A stretch of DNA of 64,000 nt from Ilex aquifolium (Eukaryota > Streptophyta > Magnoliopsida > Aquifoliales > Aquifoliaceae), in the NCBI GenBank assembly GCA_951799425.1, contig OX637394.1, forward strand, positions 14,586,001 through 14,650,000, given 5' to 3'. Position 1 is the stretch's first letter, and each line of letters opens with the position of its first letter. Under the pieces are notes generated by a model. The model saw only the letters and a list, made by a program, of their open reading frames with translations. It was not told where the DNA came from and did no database searches. Shown piece after piece: positions 56,760 to 64,000 of the stretch. Both the position numbers and the translations under genes were made by a program.

Positions 56760-59507
56760 ATCAAGGCCGGCTCAACCATAGAGCCAAAAAAAACAAGAAT
56801 TTTAGGCCCCACATATAAAACAAGTCTAAAATTTTAAAGTTCAATAATAAAATATAGATCAAAAATTAAAATTCATTATAATTACTTACAGTTCTGTTGC
56901 CATGAATGTGTGTGAAATAGTCATACTCCTTGTCAAAACGATCAATAAGTTGGAGCATCGTACCAGGGGAGGACGACGTAGAGATAGCTGCATTGCTGCA
57001 GCTCAGTAATGCTATACTAATCAAATTTTAGGACTAAATTTAGAGCACAAATGACATGATAGTTGACTTGAATTTTTTTATTTGGTGTCACGTCATTTTG
57101 GCCCCCATAAAGACTACAAATAATATACTGTCATGTCATTTAGACTTTAAATTTAATTCCAAAATTTGATGAACGTAGCATTATTACGGTTGCTATTAAC
57201 AGGACGAGAACTAGCATTCTTGACTTTTGACAACCAATTCTGACTCAAGATATGACTTATGCGACATATCTTCACATTCTCAATGGTCCTCCGCTGTACA
57301 ACTTGGATAATATTTGCTAGTCAAAAATCCCTTAGATGCTTTTGAGCAAAAAGTTTTTGGGATTCAGGTCATTCGGTTATGTCTGTATTTTGTTGCATCT
57401 GTCCTTCGCACACCCAACATGCAAATCAGTCTTCTCGCTGGCACCATATCAAGGCCGGCTCAACCATAGAGCCATAAAAAACATGAATTTTAGACCCCGC
57501 ATATAAAAAAAGTCTAAAATTTTAAAGTTCAATAATAAAGTATAGATCAAAAATTAAAATTCATTATAATTATTTATAATTCTGTTGCCATGAATGTGTG
57601 GGAAATAGTCATACTCCTTGTCAAAACGATCAATAAGTTGGAACATCGTACCAGGGGTTGACGACGTAGAGATAGCTGCATTGCTGCTACTCAGTAATGC
57701 TATACTTATCAAATTTTAGTACCAAATTTAGAGCACAAATGACATGATAGTTGACTTGAATTTTTTTATTTGGTGTCATGTCATTTGGGCCCCCATAAAG
57801 ACTACAAATAATATACTGTCATTTCATTTAGACTTTAAATTTAATTCCAAAATTTGATGAACGTAGCATTATTATTGTTCCTAAAAACAGGACGAGAACT
57901 AGCATTCTTGGCTTTTGACAACCAATTATGCCTCAAGATATGACTTATGCGACATATCTTCTCATTCTCATTGGTCCTCCGTTGTACAACTTGGATAATA
58001 TTTGCTCGACAAAATTCCGTTAGATGCTTTTCAGCAAAAAGTTCTTGGGATTCAAGCCATTCGGTTATGTCTGTATTTTGCTGCATCTGTTCTTCGCACA
58101 CCCAATATGCAATCAGTCTTCTCGCTGGCACCATATCAAAGCCGGCTCAACCATAGAGCCAAAAAAAACATGAATTTTAGGCCCCACATATAAAACAAGT
58201 CTAAAATTTTAAAGTTCAATAATAAAGTATAGATCAAAAATTAAAATTCATTAGAATTACTTATAGTTCTGTGGCCATGAATGTGTGGGAAATAGTCATA
58301 CTCCTTGTCAAAACGATCAGTAATTTGGAGCATCGTACCAGGGGAGGACGACATAGTGATAGCTGCATTGCTGCTGCTCAGTAATGCTATACTGATCAAA
58401 TTTTAGGACTAAATTTAGAGCACAAATGACATGATAGTTGACTTGAATTTTTTTATTTGGTGTCATGTCATTTGGGCCCTAATAAAGACTACAAATAATA
58501 TACTGTCATCTCATTTAGACTTTAAATTTAATTCCAAAATTTGATGAACGTAGCATTATTACTGTTGCTATTAACAGGACGAGAACTAGCATTCGTGGCT
58601 TTTGACAACCAATTATGCCTCAAGATATGACATATGCGACATATCTTCACATTCCCATTGGTCATCCACTGTACAACTTGGATAATATTTGCTCGTCCAA
58701 AATCCCTTAGATGATTTTTAGCAAAAAGTTCTTGGGATTCAGGTCATTCGGTTATGTCTGTATTTTGATGCATCGGTCCGTCGCACACCCAACATGCAAT
58801 CAGTCTTCTCGCTGGCACCATATCAAGGCCGGCTCAACCATAGAGCCAAAAAAAACATGAATTTTAGGCCCCAAATACAAAAAAAGTCTAAAATTTTAAA
58901 GTTCAATAATAATGTATAGATCAAAAATTAAAATTCATTATAATTACTTATAGTTCTGTTGCCATGAAGGTTCGGGAAATAGTCATACTCCTTGTCAAAA
59001 CGATCAAGAAGTTGGAGCATCGTACCCGGGGAGGACGACATAGAGATAGCTGCATTGCTGCTGCTCAGTAATGCTATACTGATCAAATTTTAGGACTAAA
59101 TTTAGAGCACAAATGACATGATAGTTGACTTGAATTTTTTTATTTGGTTTCATGTCATTTTGGCCACCATAAAGACTACAAATAATATACTGTCATGTCA
59201 TATAGACTTTAAATTTAATTCCAAAATTTGATGAACGTAGCATTATTACTGTTGCGATTAACAGGACGAGAAGTAGCATTCTTGGCTTTTGACAACTAAT
59301 TATGACTCAAGATATGACTTATGCGACATATATTCACATTCCCATTGGTCCTCCGCTGTACAACTTGGATAATATTTGCTAGTCAAAAATCCCTTAGATT
59401 TTTTTGAGCAAAAAGTTTTTGGGATTCAGGCCATTCGGTTATGTCTGTATTTTGCTGCATCTGTCCTTCGCACACCCAATATGCAATCAGTCTTCTCGCT
59501 GGCACCA

Positions 59508-62500
59508 TATCAAGGCCGACTCAACCATAGAGCCATAAAAAACATGAATTTCAGGCCCCACATGTAAAAAAAGTCTAAAATTTTAAAGTTCAATAATAAA
59601 GTATAGATCAAAAATTAAAATTCATTATAATTACTTATAGTTCTGTTGACATGAATGTGTGGGAAATAGTCATACTCCTTGTCAAAACGATCAATAAGTT
59701 GGAGCATCATACCAGGGGAGGACGACGTAGACATAGCTGCATTGCTGCTGCTCAGTAATGCTATACTGATCAAATTTTAGGACTAAATTTAGAGCACAAA
59801 TGACATGATAGTTGACTTGAGTTTTTTTATTTGGTGTCATGTCATTTGGGCCCTAATAAACACTACAAATAATATACTGTCATGTCATTTAGACTTTAAA
59901 TTTAATTCCAAAATTTGATGAACGTAGCATTATTACTGTTGCTAATAACAGGACGAGAACTAGCATTCTTGGTTTTTGACAATTAATTATGCCTCAAGAT
60001 ATGACTTATGCGAAATATCTTCACATTCTCATTGGTCCTCCGCTGTACAACTTGGATAATATTTGCTCGTCCAAAATCCCTTAGATGCTTTTCAGCAAAA
60101 AGTTCTTGGGATTCAGGCCACTCAGTAATGTCTGTATTTTGCTGCATCTGTCCTTCGCACACCCAATATGCAATCAGTCTTCTCGCTGGCACCATATCAA
60201 GGCCGGCTCTACCATAGAGCCAAAAAAAACATGAATTTTAGGCCCACATTCAAAAAAAGTCTAAAATTTTAAAGTTCAATAATAAAGTATAGATCAAAAA
60301 TTAAAATTCATTATAATTACTTATAGCTCTGTTGCCATGAATGTTTGGGAAATAGTCATACTCCTTGTCAAAACGGTCAATAAGTTGGAGCATCGTACCC
60401 GGGGAGGACGACGTAGAGATAGCTGCATTGCTGCTGCTCAGTAATGCTATACTGATCAAATTTTAGGACTAAATTTAGAGCGCAAATGACATGATAGTTG
60501 ACTTGAATTTTTTTATTTGGTGTCATGTCATTTTGGCCCTAATAAAGACTACAAATAATATACTGTCTTGTCATTTAGACTTTAAATTTAATTCCAAAAT
60601 TTGATGAACGTAGCATTATTACTGTTCCTAATAACAGGACGAGAACTAGCATTCTTGGTTTTTGACCACCAATTATGCCTCAAGATATGACTTATGCGAC
60701 ATATCTTCACATTCTCATAGGTCCTCCGCTGTACAACTTGGATAATATTTGTTAGTCAAAAATCCCTTAGATGCTTTTGAGCAAAAAGTTCTTGGGATTC
60801 AGGCCATTCGGTTATGTCTGTATTTTGCTGCATCTGTCCTTCGCACACCGAATATACAATCAGTCTTCTCGCTGGCACCATATCAAAGCCGGCTCAACCA
60901 TAGAGCCAAATAAAACATGAATTTTAGGCCCCACATATAAAAAAAGTATAAAATTTTAAAGTTCAATAATAAAGTATAGATCAAAAATTAAAATTCATTA
61001 TAATTATTTATAGTTCTGTTGCCATGAATGTGTGAGAAATAGTCATACTCCTTGTCAAAACGATCAATAAGTTTGAGCATCGTACCAAGGGAGGACGAAG
61101 TAGAGATAGCTGCATTGCTGCTGCTCAGTAATGCTATACTGATCAAATTTTAGGACTAAATTTAGAGCACAAATGACATGATAGTTGACTTGAATTTTTT
61201 TATTTGGTGTCATGTCATTTGGATCCTAATAAAGACTACAAATAATATACTGTCATGTCATTTAGAATTTAAATTTAATTCCAAAATTTGATGAACGTAG
61301 CATTATTACTGTTGATATTAACAGGACGAGAACTAGCATTCTTGGCTTTTGACAACCAATTATGCCTCAAGATATGACTTATGCGACATATCTTCACATT
61401 CCCATTGGTCCTCCGCTGTGCAACTTGGATAATATTTGCTCGTCCAAAATCCCTTAGATGTTTTTCAGCAAAAAGTTCTTGGGATTCACGCCATTCGGTT
61501 ATGTCTGTATTTTGCTACATCTGTCCTTCGCACACCCAATATGCAATCAGTCTTCTCGCTGGCACCATATCAAGGCCCAGGGGCGGAGCCATAAATTTGG
61601 GATAGTAGGGGCAAATATTTTAGCAATAACAATACTGTATGTACTAAATTGGAAAAGCTAATGCATTATTACCGTTGGTTTGACAAATAAAATGCATTTA
61701 ATGCTGATACCCTATGCTAATTCAATAATAACAATACGTTATATTATCAAATTAGGCCTTTCAATTATATGTTAGTAACATTTTTTTAACAAAAGTAAAA
61801 TTTAAAATTTTGAAGTAATAATAAATTAAACGAGGTGACCCAACGTGTGGCTTCTGCTATTGCAAGGTCTGGAGTAAGATGTACATATTATTATCCTGCA
61901 TGTGAGAGAGTATTTTTTTTTTTTTTTTGCAACTTGAATCCTTGACATTCAAATCATAAAGGAGCAACGTATACCTTATATTTACCATCTTATTGACTAA
62001 TTTTTATATTATAAAAAATATTACATAATAATATTATCATTCAATGTGTCAAAATTTACAAAAATGAGAGTAAGGGGGCTTCATATAGGGGAGAGAACGG
62101 AGAGCTCCAAAATTTCTTGAACACTTGTTGAGAGATTCAACTAAAAAATCAATAATCAAGTAAAGAAATTTAATCTTAATGTTATAAATTATTAAGTAAA
62201 TTAAAATGTATATGAATTTTTGTGGGGGCAAATTTAGAATATATTGAAATTTATATAAAAAAATATTTGGACAACAAAATTGAGTGGGGGCAACTGCCCC
62301 CACAAAGCTAAGTGTAGCTCCGCCCCTGTCAAGGCCGGCTCAACCATAGAGCCAAAAAAAACATGAATTTTAGGCATCACATATAAAAAAAGTCTAAAAT
62401 CTTAAAGTTCAATAATAAAGTATAGATCAAAAATTAAAATTCATTATAATTATTTATAGTTCTGTTGCCATGAATGTGTGGGAAATAGTCATAATCCTTG

Positions 62501-63020
62501 TCAAAACGATTAATAAGTTGGAGCATCGTACCAGGGGAGGACGAAGTACAGATAGCTGCATTGCTGTTGCTCAGCAATGTTATACTGATCAAATTTTAGG
62601 ACTAAATTTAGAGCACAAATGACATGATAGTTGATTGAATTTTTTTATTTGGTGTCATGTCATTTGGGCCCTAATAAAGACTACAAATAATATACTGTCA
62701 TGTCATTTAGACTTTAAATTTAATTCCAAAATTTGATGAACGTAGCATTATTACTGTTGCTATTAACAGGACGAGAACTAGCATTCTTGGCTTTTGACAA
62801 CCAATTATGTCTCAAGATATGACTTATGCGACATATATTCACATTCCCATTGGTCCTCCGCTGTACAACTTGGATAATATTTGCTAGTCAAAAATCCCTT
62901 AAATGCTTTTGAGTAAAAAGTTTTTGGGATTCAGGTCATTCGGTTATGTCTGTATTTTGCTGCATCTGTCCTTCGGACACCCAATATGCAATCAGTCTTC
63001 TCGCTGGCACCATATCAAAG
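59508..63020. repeat. Higher-order block B of the array
   Basis: Counterpart of block A with one hAT-bearing unit fewer. It ends with a unit sharing the GTTGATTGAATTTTTT deletion and GAGTAAAAAG variant seen near 55050 and 55328. After one further unit (63700) that has no counterpart at this place in block A, the sequence at 63830-64000 again matches 55557-55720 (TACTCCATGTCAAAACG, CTGCTCTGTAATGCTACAC). Confidence 0.78.
61578..62328. mobile_element. 751-bp hAT MITE in the array, copy 3
   Basis: Third copy, again with tcaaggcc on both sides (61570-61577 and 62329-62336). Its left flank follows copy 1 (offset 9,032 bp) and its right flank follows copy 2 (offset 7,584 bp), as expected if an unequal exchange joined the two. 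Confidence 0.92.
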
Positions 63021-64000
63021 CCGGCTCAACCATAGAGCCAAAAAAAACATGAATTTTAGGCCCCACATATAAAACAAGTCTAAAATTTTAAAGTTCAATA
63101 ATAAAGTATAAATCAAAAATTAAAATTCTTTATAATTACTTATAGTTCTGTTGCCATGAATGTGTGGGAAATAGTCATACTCCTTGTCAAAACGATCAAT
63201 AAGTTGGAGCATCGTACCAGGAGAGGACGACGTAGTGATAGCTGCATTGCTGCTGCTCAGTAATGCTATACTGATCAAATTTTAGGACTAAATTTAGAGC
63301 ACAAATGACATGATAGTTGACTTGAATTTTTTTATTTGGTGTCATGTCATTTGGGCCGTAATAAAGACTACAAATAATATACTGTCATGTCATTTAGACT
63401 TTAAATTTAATTCCAAAATTTGATGAACGTAGCATTATTACTGTTGCTATTAACAGGACGAGAACTAGCATTCTTGGCTTTTGACAACCAATTATGCCTC
63501 AAGGTATGACTTATGCAACATATCCTCACATTTTCATTGGTCCTCCGTTGTACAACTTGGATAATATTTGCTCGTCCAAAATCCCTTAGATGCTTTTCAG
63601 CAAAAAGTTCTTGGGATTCAAGCCATTCGGTCATCTCTGTATTTTGCCGCATCTGTCCTTCGCACACCCAATATGCAATCAGTCTTATTGCTGGCACCAT
63701 ATAAAGGCCAGCTCAACCATAGAGCCAAAAAAAAACATGAATTTTAGGCCCCACATATAAAACAAGTCTAAAATTTTAAAGTTCAATAATAAAGTATAGA
63801 TCAAAAATTAAAATTCATTATAATTACTTATAGTTCTGTTGCCATGAATGTGTGGGAAATAGTCATACTCCATGTCAAAACGATCAATAAGTTGGAGCAT
63901 CATACCAGGGGAGGACGACGTAGACATAGCTGCATTGCTGCTGCTCTGTAATGCTACACTGATCAAAATTTAGGACTAAATTTAGAGAACAAATGACATG

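Larger units (their letters stand above)
44691..64000 (-). repeat. Satellite-like array of a 687-bp NLR-derived unit, 25 copies plus a partial
   Basis: In plus-strand order each unit is: A, about 115 bp of NLR linker sequence (encoding SSSPGTMLQLIDRFDKEYDY and on to HIHGNR); B, the 183-bp MITE; C, about 255 bp encoding MVPARRLIAYWVCEG to NSNSNNA; D, about 125 bp of AT-rich spacer starting GGCCGGCTCAACCATAGAGC. Taking the first base of the minus-strand MVPARRL codon (or its position) as landmark, units fall at 45253, 45937, 46624, 47312, 47998, 48685, 49105, 49789, 50476, 51163, 51849, 52536, 53983, 55429, 56115, 56759, 57447, 58134, 58821, 59508, 60195, 60881, 61568, 63013 and 63700. Normal steps are 684-688 bp; the 420-bp step is a deletion, 644 a smaller deletion, and the 1,445-1,447 steps contain the 752-bp hAT MITE. 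The array continues past the window end. Confidence 0.95.
45254..64000 (-). pseudogene. Twenty-four further copies of the NLR ARC2/linker fragment
   Basis: Each array unit keeps a recognisable NLR segment on the minus strand: MVPARRLIAYWVCEGQMQQN, TDITEWPESQELFAEKHLRD, FGRANIIQVVQRRTN, then a degenerate CRISHILRHNWLSKAKN where an MHD-type motif is expected. The MITE follows and closes the frame. None of the copies has the P-loop, the RNBS motifs or an LRR, so none can be a receptor. Divergence between copies is mainly single-base. The frames at 50951-51163 and 59983-60195 encode identical peptides. Long antisense frames (RHIFTFPLVLRCTTWIIFAR type) are shadows of this segment. Confidence 0.88.

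Noticed and set aside
45118-63704. Many plus-strand open frames across the array (MRHIFTFPLVLRCTTWIIFAR type)
   Set aside because: They are the antisense of the NLR fragment in each unit. They recur because the unit recurs, and have no start context or domain.
44691-64000. Regular repeats considered as a CRISPR-like or centromeric array
   Set aside because: Units are 687 bp, encode NLR sequence and include transposons. They are far too long for CRISPR repeats and not a typical 150-180-bp plant centromere repeat.

Overview
The window looks like a repeat-rich, AT-rich intergenic stretch of a flowering plant nuclear genome, most likely a eudicot. The evidence is a plant-type single-exon DUF4220/DUF594 gene, an RPP13/RPP8-like NLR relic, plant hAT, PIF/Harbinger and CACTA transposons, and Ty3/gypsy and Ty1/copia elements primed or organised as in plants. 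Species cannot be named from the sequence. Only one ordinary host gene looks intact: the DUF4220/DUF594 membrane protein on the minus strand at 2579-4606. Almost everything else is mobile DNA or its wreckage.

Layout. 1-1873: 3' part of a hAT element with a broken transposase. 2579-4606: DUF4220/DUF594 gene. 5.5-5.8 kb: foldback element. 6102-11275: complete but dead chromodomain Ty3/gypsy element with two 393-bp LTRs. 11.8-15.0 kb: a 181-bp MITE and a degenerate minus-strand Ty1/copia pol split by a 1.6-kb insertion that itself holds a 183-bp MITE. 15.9-16.2 kb: cluster of AACCGGTT palindromes in a probable retroelement non-coding region. 17965-24808: a 6.8-kb PIF/Harbinger element with TAA target duplication. 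It carries a two-gene core (DDE transposase, MYB/SANT) plus two cargo genes: a tail-anchored RNase_H1-N-terminal-domain protein and a second MYB/SANT-like gene. 24.8-36.1 kb: mainly non-coding, with a solo-LTR candidate and a 1,063-bp long-TIR foldback element with a 9-bp target duplication.

36.1 kb to the end is one broken NLR locus on the minus strand. The LRR C-terminus (36086-36295) is separated from the rest of the LRR (43853 onward) by a second Harbinger element of about 7.5 kb. That element contains a CACTA element (itself containing a hAT MITE) and a 2.5-kb solo LTR. Upstream of the LRR, the segment encoding the end of the NB-ARC (ARC2) and the linker has been turned into a satellite-like array. 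It holds 25 copies and part of a 26th, with a basic period of 686-688 bp, and runs off the window end. Nearly every copy carries the same 183-bp MITE at the same site and a spacer resembling a hAT terminus. Three copies share a 752-bp hAT MITE with the same 8-bp target duplication, so that insertion spread by array duplication. Variant units recur about 9.03 kb apart, showing higher-order duplication and unequal exchange.

Functionally, the genes do not form a pathway. The window is a record of nested transposition, decay by mainly C-to-T type nonsense changes (seven TGG/CGA stops plus one CAA stop), and conversion of a resistance-gene exon into a tandem repeat.
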